From positions 682,874 to 746,873 of the forward strand of contig JALKAY010000001.1 in the NCBI GenBank assembly GCA_023015935.1: a DNA stretch of 64,000 nucleotides, read 5' to 3'. The notes under the pieces are model-generated. The model did not search any database and was not told the origin of the DNA. It worked only from the letters and a program-made list of their open reading frames with translations. A program made the translations under genes and the position numbers. This DNA comes from Flavobacteriaceae bacterium F08102. GTDB lineage: Bacteria > Bacteroidota > Bacteroidia > Flavobacteriales > Flavobacteriaceae. Shown one piece after another: positions 1-8,726 of this stretch. Every line of letters starts with the position of its first letter. Position 1 is the first letter of the stretch.

Positions 1-652
1 GGATCATTTCTGGAACTGATTCGGGAATAATTAATCGCCCTTCTGTGGCATTTTTAATTTCGTCTACGGTTACACCAGGAGCGCGTTCCAAAAGGACAAA
101 ACCGTCATTAGATACTTCCAAAACAGCGAGGTTAGTAACTATTTTTTTTACACAACCAACCCCTGTTAAGGGTAGGCTGCAACGTTTTAATAATTTAGAT
201 TCTCCTCGTTTATTGGTATGCATCATGGCTACAATTATATTTTCCGCAGAAGCGACGAGATCCATAGCGCCTCCCATTCCTTTGACCATTTTTCCGGGAA
301 TTTTCCAATTGGCGATATCCCCATTTTCAGCAACTTCCATAGCGCCTAAAACAGTTAACTGAACGTGTTGACCTCTGATCATGGCAAAACTGGTGGCAGA
401 ATCAAAAAGTGACCCGCCTTTTAATATGGTAACTGTTTGTTTTCCAGCATTGATTAAATCAGCATCTTCTTCCCCTTCATAAGGAAAAGCCCCCATGCCT
501 AATAATCCATTTTCGCTTTGAAATTCAACTTCAATTCCAGCGGGAATATAGTTTGCAACTAAGGTAGGTATTCCTATCCCTAAGTTGACATACCATCCAT
601 CTTGTAATTCTTGTGCAATGCGTTTTGCTATACCAATTTTATCTAGTCCCAT
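1..652 (-). CDS. scoB: 3-oxoacid CoA-transferase subunit B, cut by the left edge
   Basis: Beta subunit of a succinyl-CoA:3-ketoacid (acetoacetate) CoA-transferase, which with the alpha subunit encoded just upstream swaps CoA between succinyl-CoA and a 3-oxoacid. The frame opens at the ATG at 652-650 and is still open at base 1. The 217 visible codons nearly equal the usual family length, so only a few C-terminal residues are missing. The motif FQSENGLLGMG (about residues 44-54) holds the catalytic glutamate that forms the CoA thioester, and a glycine-rich NLGIGIPT loop lies near residue 23. It follows scoA by 4 bp on the same strand, so the two are co-transcribed and form the heteromer. Confidence 0.93.
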   Translation of the reverse strand, partial: MGLDKIGIAKRIAQELQDGWYVNLGIGIPTLVANYIPAGIEVEFQSENGLLGMGAFPYEGEEDADLINAGKQTVTILKGGSLFDSATSFAMIRGQHVQLTVLGAMEVAENGDIANWKIPGKMVKGMGGAMDLVASAENIIVAMMHTNKRGESKLLKRCSLPLTGVGCVKKIVTNLAVLEVSNDGFVLLERAPGVTVDEIKNATEGRLIIPESVPEMI

Positions 653-656
653 AGTA

Positions 657-1358
657 TTATTTTTTTTGTCTAACGGTACGTTGTTCAATTCTTTTTTCGT
701 AATTAACACCTTGAAAAATGCGTTGTACAAAAATTCCTGGAGTGTGTATTTGATTTGGGTCTAGTTCTCCAACTTCCACCAATTCTTCAACTTCAGCAAC
801 TGTAATTTTACCGGCCATCGCCATTAAAGGGTTGAAATTTCTTGCGGTACCTTTATAGATTAGGTTTCCAGCCGTATCGCCTTTCCATGCTTTTACAAAA
901 GCAAAATCGGGATTAAAGGCATGTTCTAATACGTACATTTTTCCATTAAATTCGCGCGTTTCTTTTCCTTCCGCGACTTCAGTTCCATATCCGGCTGGGG
1001 TATAAAACGCTGGAATACCAGCACCCGTTGCGCGACAACGTTCAGCGAGTGTTCCTTGAGGGATAAGCTCCACTTCTAATTCACCATTCAACATTTGTCG
1101 TTCAAATTCATCATTTTCACCAACGTATGAAGAAATCATCTTTTTTATTTGACGTTGATGTAATAATAAGCCTAAGCCAAAATCATCGACTCCGGCATTA
1201 TTAGAGATACAAGTTAGGTCGTTTACCCCTAATTTTACCAATTGGGTAATACAGTTTTCGGGGATTCCGCATAAGCCAAATCCTCCCAGCATTAGGGTCA
1301 TTCCTGAGCGAAGACCTTCTAATCCTTCAGCCGCATCTTTTACTACTTTGTTAATCAT
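657..1358 (-). CDS. scoA: 3-oxoacid CoA-transferase subunit A
   Basis: Alpha subunit of the succinyl-CoA:3-ketoacid CoA-transferase and partner of the B subunit 4 bp downstream. The 233 residues match the usual family size. The CoA-binding glycine-rich motif [10 protein letters not shown] lies near residue 25 and the conserved [13 protein letters not shown] stretch near residue 51. The start at 1358 sits only 6 bp after the end of the penicillin-binding protein gene, so scoAB may be read from the upstream ricT-gldH-PBP transcript. The likely role is ketone-body or branched-chain acid breakdown. The substrate (acetoacetate or another 3-oxoacid) is inferred from the family. Confidence 0.95.
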   Translation of the reverse strand: MINKVVKDAAEGLEGLRSGMTLMLGGFGLCGIPENCITQLVKLGVNDLTCISNNAGVDDFGLGLLLHQRQIKKMISSYVGENDEFERQMLNGELEVELIPQGTLAERCRATGAGIPAFYTPAGYGTEVAEGKETREFNGKMYVLEHAFNPDFAFVKAWKGDTAGNLIYKGTARNFNPLMAMAGKITVAEVEELVEVGELDPNQIHTPGIFVQRIFQGVNYEKRIEQRTVRQKK

Positions 1359-1364
1359 AGGTTC

Positions 1365-3659
1365 TTAGTTAAAATCGTCGGGTTCTGTAATTTCACCCTT
1401 TTCTTTTTTTAATTTTTCACAATCGAGTTCTAAGTCGAAATCTTTTGGTTTTTCGAATTCTTTATCGCTGATATTTAATTCCTTGTCAGCATATAATTTC
1501 TTCATGTACAACGCCCAAATTGGCAAAGCCATGGTGGCTCCTTGTCCACGGGCAATATCAGGAAAGTGAACCGCTCTATCTTCACCACCAACCCATACTC
1601 CAGTTGTTAAATTTGGAACAACTCCCATGAACCATCCGTCTGATTGGTTTTGTGTGGTTCCGGTTTTTCCTGCGATGGGATTTGTAAACCCATAGGGATG
1701 TCCGGTAACTACGTCATCAGGATAATTACGTGCTCCTCCCCGCAATCGAGCTCCAGAGCCAAATTTTGTTACTCCTTCGAGTAAGTTTATAATTGTATAA
1801 GCAGATTCTTCACTTAATACCTCTTTGGTTTCTGGGGTAAAATCACTTAATACCATGCCGTTTTTATCTTCAATACGCAAAATCATCATTGGTTTAACGT
1901 ACATTCCTTTACTGGCAAAAGTATTGTAGGCCCCCACCATTTCGTAAAGGCTCAAATCAACAGTCCCTAAGGCAATTGACGGATAGGGTGGAACGTTACT
2001 TTCTATTCCTAAATTTTTTGCCAATTTCACCACATTATTAGGGGTAGTTCTATCAATTAATTGGGCAGTAATAACATTGGTTGAATTTGCCAAACCATCG
2101 GTTAGCGTTTTATAACCTCCGTATTCTAAATTTGCATTTTCAGGAGTCCAATCTTCTGTTAACCCGTATTTTCCTTTCGGGATAGTCCATTTCGTATTTG
2201 GTAAAGAATCGCACGGTGACATTCTCAATTGATTAATTGCGGTGGCATAAACGAAGGGTTTAAATGTGGAACCTACTTGACGTTTTCCTTGTTTTACGTG
2301 ATCGTACTGGAAATGTTTGTAGTTGATTCCTCCAACCCAAGCTTTTACATGTCCTGTGATGGGTTCAACAGATAACAAACCGGTTTGTAAAAATTGTTTG
2401 TAATATCGTATCGAATCATTTGGCGTCATGATGGTGTCAATATCAGTTCCTCCATCTTTCCACGAGAAAATTTTCATTTTTGTTTTCGTGTCAAAAGATT
2501 TCAAAATAGCCTCTTCGCTGTAGCCTGATTTTTTCATTCTTCGATAGCGATTTGAACGTTTTCTAGCTGCGGCCATATTGCCAGCGATTTCTTTATTTGT
2601 CAAATCATAGAACGGTGCTGTTTTGTTCTTCTTTTGTTGAAGATCAAATACCCGCTGTAGATTTGCCATGTGTTCTTTCATGGCCTCTTCGGCATATTGT
2701 TGCATTCTAGAGTCGATGGTGGTATATATTTTCAGACCATCGCGATGAAGGTCGTACAAGGTTCCATCTTCTTTAGGATGTTCCTTGATCCATTTTCCTA
2801 AATATTTTCGAACATATTCTCTAAAATAGGTCGCCATACCATCGGCCGTATCCTCTGGTGAAAAATCAATTTTTAACGGGAGATTTTGAAGTGAGTCTTT
2901 CATTTTTGGTGTTATATCTCCATGACGCTCCATTTGTTTTAAGACCACATTTCTTCGTTGAAGAGATTTTGCTTTAGAAACTTCTCTGTTTGGATTAAAT
3001 TGTCTCGGATTTTTTAGCATGGCCACAATGACAGCCGCTTCTTCTATCTTTAAGTCTTTAGGTTCTTTACTGAAGTAAATTCTACTGGCGGAGCGAATAC
3101 CTACTGCACGAAACAGGAAGTCTTGCTTATTAAAATACATCGCAATGATTTCCTCTTTTGTATACTGTCGTTCTAAACGAACAGCAATAACCCATTCCTT
3201 AATTTTTTGAAGTAATCGCATGGGAAGACTTTTAGATCCTTCTCCGTGGAACAATAGCTTTGCTAATTGTTGAGTAACCGTACTGGCACCACCATCTTGG
3301 CCGAGTTTAGCAAAGGCACGGATGGTTCCATAAAAATCGATTCCTGAATGTTGATAGAATCGAACATCTTCGGTCGCAATTAAGGCTTGTACTAATACTG
3401 GAGGTAAGTCCTTAAACTTTACGGGAGTCCTGTTTTCTACAGCATAAGTTCCGATGGTTTTTGAGTCGACTGAAATAACTTCACTAGCTAAGTTATTTTC
3501 TGGGTTTTCTAATTCTTCAAAGGTAGGAAGAGGTCCAAATGCACCGACTGATGCTAAGAAAAAAAGGAATACTACGATTGCAATTCCACCTAAAAAAAGT
3601 CTCCATAACCATTTGGTATAGGTCTTAAAATTGTTCGTTTCAGCTTTTTTCTTACTCAT
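1365..3659 (-). CDS. Class A penicillin-binding protein (PBP1A type)
   Basis: Bifunctional peptidoglycan synthase of 764 residues, anchored by one N-terminal membrane helix (about residues 17-40) with the bulk in the periplasm. The glycosyltransferase domain shows EDVRFYQHSGID near residue 95 and STVTQQLAK near 128. The transpeptidase domain shows the acyl-serine STFK near 466, STN near 525 and KTGTTQ near 663. I chose the ATG at 3659 (MSKKKAE) over one 18 bp further upstream because it overlaps the end of gldH by 8 bp, the same geometry as the gldH/ricT junction. The lysine- and glutamate-rich tail after residue 735 is not needed for the assignment. Family certain; the exact paralogue name is less so. 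Confidence 0.95.
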   Translation of the reverse strand: MSKKKAETNNFKTYTKWLWRLFLGGIAIVVFLFFLASVGAFGPLPTFEELENPENNLASEVISVDSKTIGTYAVENRTPVKFKDLPPVLVQALIATEDVRFYQHSGIDFYGTIRAFAKLGQDGGASTVTQQLAKLLFHGEGSKSLPMRLLQKIKEWVIAVRLERQYTKEEIIAMYFNKQDFLFRAVGIRSASRIYFSKEPKDLKIEEAAVIVAMLKNPRQFNPNREVSKAKSLQRRNVVLKQMERHGDITPKMKDSLQNLPLKIDFSPEDTADGMATYFREYVRKYLGKWIKEHPKEDGTLYDLHRDGLKIYTTIDSRMQQYAEEAMKEHMANLQRVFDLQQKKNKTAPFYDLTNKEIAGNMAAARKRSNRYRRMKKSGYSEEAILKSFDTKTKMKIFSWKDGGTDIDTIMTPNDSIRYYKQFLQTGLLSVEPITGHVKAWVGGINYKHFQYDHVKQGKRQVGSTFKPFVYATAINQLRMSPCDSLPNTKWTIPKGKYGLTEDWTPENANLEYGGYKTLTDGLANSTNVITAQLIDRTTPNNVVKLAKNLGIESNVPPYPSIALGTVDLSLYEMVGAYNTFASKGMYVKPMMILRIEDKNGMVLSDFTPETKEVLSEESAYTIINLLEGVTKFGSGARLRGGARNYPDDVVTGHPYGFTNPIAGKTGTTQNQSDGWFMGVVPNLTTGVWVGGEDRAVHFPDIARGQGATMALPIWALYMKKLYADKELNISDKEFEKPKDFDLELDCEKLKKEKGEITEPDDFN

Positions 3660-4143
3660 TCTCGTCAATTTTTTCAATACTGATTCCTACGTCTGATATT
3701 CCTTTTAGCTTTTTTATACCGTCTATTTCTCCAGCCTTTCGCATTGCTTGTTGCACTGTAAAAGTATATTCTCCTGTATGTGGAAAAATCACATTTGTTT
3801 TATACTCTAATTTATTTTCTTTGAGGTCTGTCATTCCACTGCCTAAAAATTTTCCAGTAACATCAGCCATTGCATATTCGAGCGTATCAACAACCGTATA
3901 ATGGTCTGGAAATTCGATTCCAACAATCAAAAATAGGTTGCTATAGGCATAATCGTTATTATTTCTCAGATTTATATAGATATTATTTCTACTAACTGTA
4001 TCGATTGGACTGAAGGTGAATTTTATAATTGAATCCTTATCCCATTGGGCTAAATCGACGGATTTATACGTATTGTAAACCACGTTACTTTCACAAGCAG
4101 TAAATCCAATACAAATGAGCACAAAATAGATTAATTTACGCAT
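3652..4143 (-). CDS. gldH: Gliding motility lipoprotein GldH
   Basis: Outer-envelope lipoprotein of the gliding machinery. GldH is required for gliding and chitin use in Flavobacterium johnsoniae (known from the family). The 163-residue product starts MRKLIYFVLI and has a lipobox GFTAC, predicting cleavage before Cys-18. The rest is a compact beta-rich domain with the family-typical NNIYINLRNNNDYAYSNLF segment. The open frame extends 22 codons further upstream, but only this start gives a signal peptide and an 8-bp ATGCGTAA overlap with ricT. It sits between ricT and the PBP gene as a translationally coupled set. I recognised the family from its sequence pattern and flavobacterial context. 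Confidence 0.88.
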   Translation of the reverse strand: MRKLIYFVLICIGFTACESNVVYNTYKSVDLAQWDKDSIIKFTFSPIDTVSRNNIYINLRNNNDYAYSNLFLIVGIEFPDHYTVVDTLEYAMADVTGKFLGSGMTDLKENKLEYKTNVIFPHTGEYTFTVQQAMRKAGEIDGIKKLKGISDVGISIEKIDENE

Positions 4144-5293
4144 TTTTACGAGGGGGTTTTCTTTTTTGTTTTCTTCGTTTTTTATGTCGAACTTTTTTCT
4201 TTTGATCAAAACGTGTTAAGCTGTCTTGACCAACTACATTACTAAATACCTCGCTTTCGCTAGGGAGCTCAACGTTTGTGGTAAAATATTCGAGACTCTC
4301 GACTTTTTTACCGGCTTTGTTTAACTCAATAATTTGATTGGCTTGATCGACAAGTAATGGAATCCACTGCATAGGTTGATCTTTATAGGCATACCAAATT
4401 GTACGTTTAAAAATATCCATTTTTTGAAATACTGCATCGCCCTTTTCTGTCTTCAACCATTTATCAGTTTTTGGAAATTCTTTTAAAGCATCGATGTACG
4501 TATCGAGTTCATAGTTTAAACAACACTTTAATTTTCCACATTGACCTGCTAATTTTTGAGGGTTTAATGAGAGTTGTTGGTATCGCGCAGATGCAGTGCT
4601 GACAGATCGAATGTCTGTAAGCCATGTAGAGCAACATAATTCTCTACCACAGGATCCAATACCACCAAGACGAGCGGCTTCTTGACGTAAGCCCACTTGT
4701 TTCATTTCAATACGAATTTTAAAGGTTGACGCTAATTCTTTAATTAATAATCTAAAATCAACGCGTTCATCCGCGGTATAATAAAAAGTTGCCTTATTAC
4801 CATCGCCTTGAAACTCGACATCAGAAAGTTTCATTTTAAGCCCAAGTCGTGAAATTATGAGTCGAGCATTTCGCTGTACATCCTTTTCTTTGTTTCGTGC
4901 ACTTTGCCAAATGTCGATATCGCGTTGCGTAGCTTTGCGATATATTTTTTTTATTTCTTCACTGTCATAGCGAACAGATTTTTTGCGCATTTGCACCTTA
5001 ACCAATTCCCCTGTAAGGGAAATAGTACCAACATCATGCCCAGGGGAGGCTTCTACAGCGACCACATCGCCAATATATAATGGAAGATCTTTACTATTTT
5101 TAAAGAAATGTTTGCGTCCGTTTTTAAAACGAACTTCAACAATGTCAAATTTGGATTGCCCATTGGGTAAACTCATATTGGCTAACCAATCAAAAACGGT
5201 TAGTTTATCACAGCTACCAGTGCCACAATTTCCATTACTTTTACAACCTTTGGGTACGCCATTTGTATCAGTTGAACAACTACTACAGGCCAT
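4136..5293 (-). CDS. ricT: PSP1-domain protein, RicT/YaaT family
   Basis: Homologue of Bacillus RicT (YaaT), a PSP1-domain subunit of the Ric complex, which binds iron-sulfur clusters and affects RNase Y activity in Bacillus. The 385 residues include an N-terminal cysteine-rich stretch (MACSSCSTD), the PSP1 core, and the conserved cysteine motifs GSCGRELCC near residue 214 and GKLKCCLNYE near 250. The last 20 residues are almost purely basic and suggest nucleic-acid contact. Its stop overlaps the gldH start by 8 bp. It is the first gene of the ricT-gldH-PBP-scoAB run. The function in Bacteroidota, where RicA/RicF partners are not apparent here, is inferred. Confidence 0.88.
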   Translation of the reverse strand: MACSSCSTDTNGVPKGCKSNGNCGTGSCDKLTVFDWLANMSLPNGQSKFDIVEVRFKNGRKHFFKNSKDLPLYIGDVVAVEASPGHDVGTISLTGELVKVQMRKKSVRYDSEEIKKIYRKATQRDIDIWQSARNKEKDVQRNARLIISRLGLKMKLSDVEFQGDGNKATFYYTADERVDFRLLIKELASTFKIRIEMKQVGLRQEAARLGGIGSCGRELCCSTWLTDIRSVSTASARYQQLSLNPQKLAGQCGKLKCCLNYELDTYIDALKEFPKTDKWLKTEKGDAVFQKMDIFKRTIWYAYKDQPMQWIPLLVDQANQIIELNKAGKKVESLEYFTTNVELPSESEVFSNVVGQDSLTRFDQKKKVRHKKRRKQKRKPPRKNA

Positions 5294-6030
5294 ACGTATT
5301 TTATATTAGTCGATCGAATGAAAAAACCATTCGACGTAAAATTCATAATTGGTTTTTATATGCCGTAAATATAATTAATAATCGCTACTGAAAAAAGTTA
5401 AAGATGACTTAAATTGAAATCAGAATTTGCGGTAAACAGTATATTTCTTCTTTTGTTTTAGCCTATCACTTCTTTTTTTGTGGGTTTAATATTTTTTCTG
5501 CATCGATCTATCTTCGTTCTGAAATCATTAGGCTAAAACTTGTGTTTAATCTAACGGAAGACTGTATTCTATCAGAGATCAAAAAGGGTATAGATACAAT
5601 TTAAGTACAAAATCGTTCATTTTTATTTGACAAGATTTAAAAAAATAGGTTTATTAAACAAGTAACCCCATGATTTGTGCAGTCTGTAAAATTAGAAGCT
5701 TTATCGTAACTCGTATTTGAGCCATTTTTAGTTTTGTAGATCACCATACGGAATTGCTATATTTGCTTTGTTATTTCTATGACAGTCAGTAGGCTTATGC
5801 TTCATAAGAGAGTTAATTAGCTTAGTGTTGACAATTTTTTAGGCTTTTCTCATGGTTTTAATGGGTGTCATTCTGCCGTACAATTAGGTTGAACAATGGG
5901 GTGAAATTTCTGAGAATGGTGGTTTTGAGAAGTGCAAGCCATTTATAAAACTTTATTTTTTTAAAGTTATTGATTGGGTAAATACGGGGAATCGTACCTT
6001 TGTGTTTTATAAAAACAAATACGCATTTAA
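5294..6030. other. Intergenic region, 737 bp, no protein gene
   Basis: Separates the divergent ricT and DNA polymerase III delta prime genes. No convincing reading frame on either strand. A hairpin CGAATG-aaaaaac-CATTCG lies just upstream of ricT, near 5314-5332. A promoter-like TTG-N21-TATATTTG lies at 5734-5765 without a gene behind it, followed by a palindrome CTTATG-ctt-CATAAG at 5794-5808. The promoter of the next gene is at its right end. Confidence 0.5.
5974..6002 (+). promoter_or_regulatory. Promoter of the DNA polymerase III delta prime gene
   Basis: TTG at 5974-5976, an 18-nt spacer and TACCTTTG at 5995-6002 match the Bacteroidota consensus TTG-N17-23-TAnnTTTG. The ATG follows 28 nt later. 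Confidence 0.6.
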
Positions 6031-7194
6031 ATGTTATTTAAAGATATTATTGGGCAAGAAGCTATTAAAAAACAATTGTTTGCATCAGTGGAAAGAGGGC
6101 GTATACCACATGCTCAATTATTCGTGGCTCCAAAGGGAGCAGGGGCGTTGCCTTTAGCGATTGCTTATGCTCAATATATACTTTGTCAAAATAAACAGGG
6201 AGAAAATGAGCATGGAAATCACGCTTGTAATCTTAAATTCAAAAATTTAGCACACCCTGATTTACACTTTGCTTTTCCAGTAACCACGACCCCTAAGGTG
6301 AAGAAAAACCCCACAAGTGATCTGTTTTTAACTGAGTGGCGTGAATTTATTGCGGCGAATCCGTATGGGGATGAGTTGAGTTGGTTTAGTCATTTGGGGG
6401 TTGAAAATAAGCAAGGTTTACTAGGGGTCGATGAGGCAGAAGCAATTGTTAAAAAATTGTCGTTAAAAGCGTATGAAGGTGGTTTTAAAATTATGATTAT
6501 TTGGATGGCAGAACGGATGAATGCTTCGGCAGCTAATAAATTACTCAAGCTTATTGAAGAACCACCTTCGAATACAATTTTACTGCTGATTTGTGAAAAT
6601 GAAGAACAAATTATCAATACTATTTTGTCTCGTTGTCAAAAAATAACACTTAATAAATTAAGTGAAAATGCGATTGTTGAAGCCTTAATTCAGCGAGAAA
6701 ATTTGGATGAACTTGAGGCGAGAAAAATTGCCCACGAGGCTGATGGGAATTGGAATAAAGCGATTCAAATTTCACGTCATACTACCAAGGATCAACAGTT
6801 TGAGGAATGGTTTATTACATGGATTCGAACTGCTTTTAAGGCTAAGGGTAATGCGAGTGTAATTAGAGATCTAGTGACTTGGAGTGAGGGAATTGCAGGT
6901 GCAGGACGAGAGGTGCAGAAAAGTTTTTTAAATTATTGTATTCAGTTCTTTAGGCAGGCACTACTTCTCAATTATAAAGCTGAAGAACTTGTTTTTTTAG
7001 CACCTAAAAGTCCTAATTTCGATTTGCGAAAGTTTGCACCGTTTGTACATGGAGGCAATATTATGCAAATTTATGACGAATTGAATGATGCTATGTATCA
7101 TATAGAGCGCAATGGTAATGCGAAAATTATTTTACTTGATTTATCTATTAAGCTTACGCGATTATTGCATCAAAAAGAAGCGGTTTTAAAATAA
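6031..7194 (+). CDS. holB: DNA polymerase III subunit delta prime (clamp loader)
   Basis: Clamp-loader subunit that helps open the sliding clamp during replication. The 387 residues begin MLFKDIIGQEAIKKQL, the usual opening of delta prime and DnaX-type AAA+ folds. As expected for delta prime, the P-loop is degenerate (VAPKGAGALPLAIAY replaces a GxxGxGKT loop), and the family signature NAANKLLK appears as SAANKLLKLIEEPP near residue 170. SRCQ appears near 203 (the SRC motif). The C-terminal half is helical, as in clamp-loader collars. It is transcribed alone from a good promoter and converges on the hemolysin III gene 17 bp away. Confidence 0.9.
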   Translation: MLFKDIIGQEAIKKQLFASVERGRIPHAQLFVAPKGAGALPLAIAYAQYILCQNKQGENEHGNHACNLKFKNLAHPDLHFAFPVTTTPKVKKNPTSDLFLTEWREFIAANPYGDELSWFSHLGVENKQGLLGVDEAEAIVKKLSLKAYEGGFKIMIIWMAERMNASAANKLLKLIEEPPSNTILLLICENEEQIINTILSRCQKITLNKLSENAIVEALIQRENLDELEARKIAHEADGNWNKAIQISRHTTKDQQFEEWFITWIRTAFKAKGNASVIRDLVTWSEGIAGAGREVQKSFLNYCIQFFRQALLLNYKAEELVFLAPKSPNFDLRKFAPFVHGGNIMQIYDELNDAMYHIERNGNAKIILLDLSIKLTRLLHQKEAVLK

Positions 7195-7211
7195 AATGCT
7201 TTTGTAGTGAA

Positions 7212-7853
7212 CTATACATAGTAGTATATAGCTATAAAATGACAGAGGCTGCCTAGAAGTACAAATACATGGAAAATAGCATGATTATAGCGTAGGGAAG
7301 GTCTGCTGTATACCACGGCTCCAACAGTGTATGCGAGTCCACCTACTAGAAGCCAATACAGTCCGTGTATGGGAAAATTTTCTAATAGGGGTTTGATTGT
7401 AAAAACAATCATCCATCCCATGGCGACGTAAGCGATGGTCGAAATCTTATCAAAACGACCGGTGTAAAAAATTTTTAAAACAACCCCAATTACAGCAATA
7501 CCCCAAGTTACTCCGAAAAGAGTCCACCCTAGTTTGCCGTGTAGGGTAACTAGCGTAAATGGTGTATAGGTACCTGCAATTAAAATATAAATTGCGGCGT
7601 GATCTATAATGTTTAAACGCATTCGTAAGAATGGCCGTTGAACAAGGTGATAAAAAGTAGAGGCTGCATAGAGTAGGATTAAACTACATCCAAATAAAGT
7701 AAAACTTACTAGTTTAAATGGTATGTCCGACCTGCTTGATTTTACAATGAGTAAAAAGAGACCAACGGTGCTCAAAACAAGCCCAATTCCATGTGAAAGC
7801 ACATTGAAAAATTCTTCTTTTTTTTGATAAAAGGTAAGGTCTTCGTTTCTCAA
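7212..7853 (-). CDS. Hemolysin III family (PAQR/TrhA) membrane protein
   Basis: Seven-helix integral membrane protein of the hemolysin III/PAQR family. Conserved motifs are SHGIGL near residue 19, STFYH near 65 and IDHAAIYILIAGTYTPF near 82, and a late histidine pair near the C-terminus completes the presumed metal site. Bacterial members have been tied to membrane-fluidity control. The only available start is a TTG at 7853, placed 6 bp after the plsC stop, so it depends on translation or transcription of plsC. Pairing with a phospholipid acyltransferase fits a role in membrane lipids. The cytolysin label is historical. Confidence 0.9.
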   Translation of the reverse strand: MRNEDLTFYQKKEEFFNVLSHGIGLVLSTVGLFLLIVKSSRSDIPFKLVSFTLFGCSLILLYAASTFYHLVQRPFLRMRLNIIDHAAIYILIAGTYTPFTLVTLHGKLGWTLFGVTWGIAVIGVVLKIFYTGRFDKISTIAYVAMGWMIVFTIKPLLENFPIHGLYWLLVGGLAYTVGAVVYSRPSLRYNHAIFHVFVLLGSLCHFIAIYYYV

Positions 7854-7859
7854 AATGGT

Positions 7860-8621
7860 CTATTTTTTCGTTAAGTTTTGAAAGTGTTGTTGATCTTTAG
7901 TGAGTTCTGAATAAATGGTTTGAAAAGCCTGCTGTTTAATGTGTTCCATTTGTCCTAAAACTAGCCCCTTTGTTTCTATACTAGGATGAATTTTAACTCT
8001 TAATTTCCCCGGCCAACCACTAAAGAATGTCCAAGAAAATCGTTTTTTCACATCGTAAAAGGTGATGGGTACAATTGGGATTTGATGTTCAATAGCCATA
8101 TAAAAAGCGCCATTTTTAAATTCGGCTAAGACTATGTTTTCTGGAGGGACTAATCCTTCGGGAAAAATGATAATACTCAGTCCTAAATTAATTTTTTCTT
8201 CTACACTTGCATATACTTGTTTGCGACTTTCAGGGTCATTACGGTTAACTAAAATACTTGTTTTTTTAAATATATATCCGAAGATGGGTATTTTTTCAAG
8301 TTCTTTTTTACCTACAAAAACGGCCGGATTTTTAACGATAGCTAACATGAGCATTCCGTCGATTAAGGAGGCATGATTTGCAATAAAGATATAGCTTTTA
8401 GCAGGGTCTAGGTGTTTATTTCCGGAGATGACAGGTCTAAAGCCCATGACAAATAAAATCGTTTTTCCCCAAGCAACAGCAATTTTAAAAAAAACAGGAT
8501 AAAGCTTCTTGAAGGAAATGACGATGAGTAATAAAGGTAACGCAAGAAGAATGGTGAAGAGTATCCAGCCATAAAACCATAGGCGCCAGCATAATCGGAA
8601 ACTATTTTTAAGTAGAGTCAT
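7860..8621 (-). CDS. plsC: 1-acyl-sn-glycerol-3-phosphate acyltransferase
   Basis: Membrane-associated acyltransferase that adds the second acyl chain to lysophosphatidic acid to make phosphatidic acid. The 253 residues carry an N-terminal hydrophobic helix, the catalytic NHASLID (HX4D) box near residue 82 and FPEG near 156. The open frame extends another 50 codons upstream, but the ATG at 8621 gives the family-like start MTLLKNSF. It also lies 6 nt after a TACATTTG promoter box, so the message is probably leaderless. It forms a two-gene unit with the hemolysin III homologue. Confidence 0.92.
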   Translation of the reverse strand: MTLLKNSFRLCWRLWFYGWILFTILLALPLLLIVISFKKLYPVFFKIAVAWGKTILFVMGFRPVISGNKHLDPAKSYIFIANHASLIDGMLMLAIVKNPAVFVGKKELEKIPIFGYIFKKTSILVNRNDPESRKQVYASVEEKINLGLSIIIFPEGLVPPENIVLAEFKNGAFYMAIEHQIPIVPITFYDVKKRFSWTFFSGWPGKLRVKIHPSIETKGLVLGQMEHIKQQAFQTIYSELTKDQQHFQNLTKK

Positions 8622-8627
8622 CAATTT

Positions 8628-8659
8628 CAAATGTAGGTGATGAAATTGCAATAAACAAA
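8628..8659 (-). promoter_or_regulatory. Promoter of plsC
   Basis: Read on the minus strand: TTTG (8659-8656), a 20-nt spacer, then TACATTTG (8635-8628). Both boxes match the Bacteroidota consensus. Only 6 nt separate the box from the ATG, implying a leaderless transcript. Confidence 0.65.
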
Positions 8660-8700
8660 TTGTGCACCATAAAGTGCTAGTGAAATGAATTTGATTTATG

Positions 8701-8708
8701 TATTTTTG
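8701..8708 (+). promoter_or_regulatory. Promoter -7 box of trpS
   Basis: TATTTTTG, a full match to TAnnTTTG, lies 18 nt before the trpS ATG. No clear TTG is found at the usual distance upstream. Confidence 0.45.
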
Positions 8709-8726
8709 AAGCCTCAATAGATTTAC

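Noticed and set aside
45-362. 105-codon plus-strand frame at the left edge
   Set aside because: It is the complement of scoB, whose protein is clearly a CoA-transferase.
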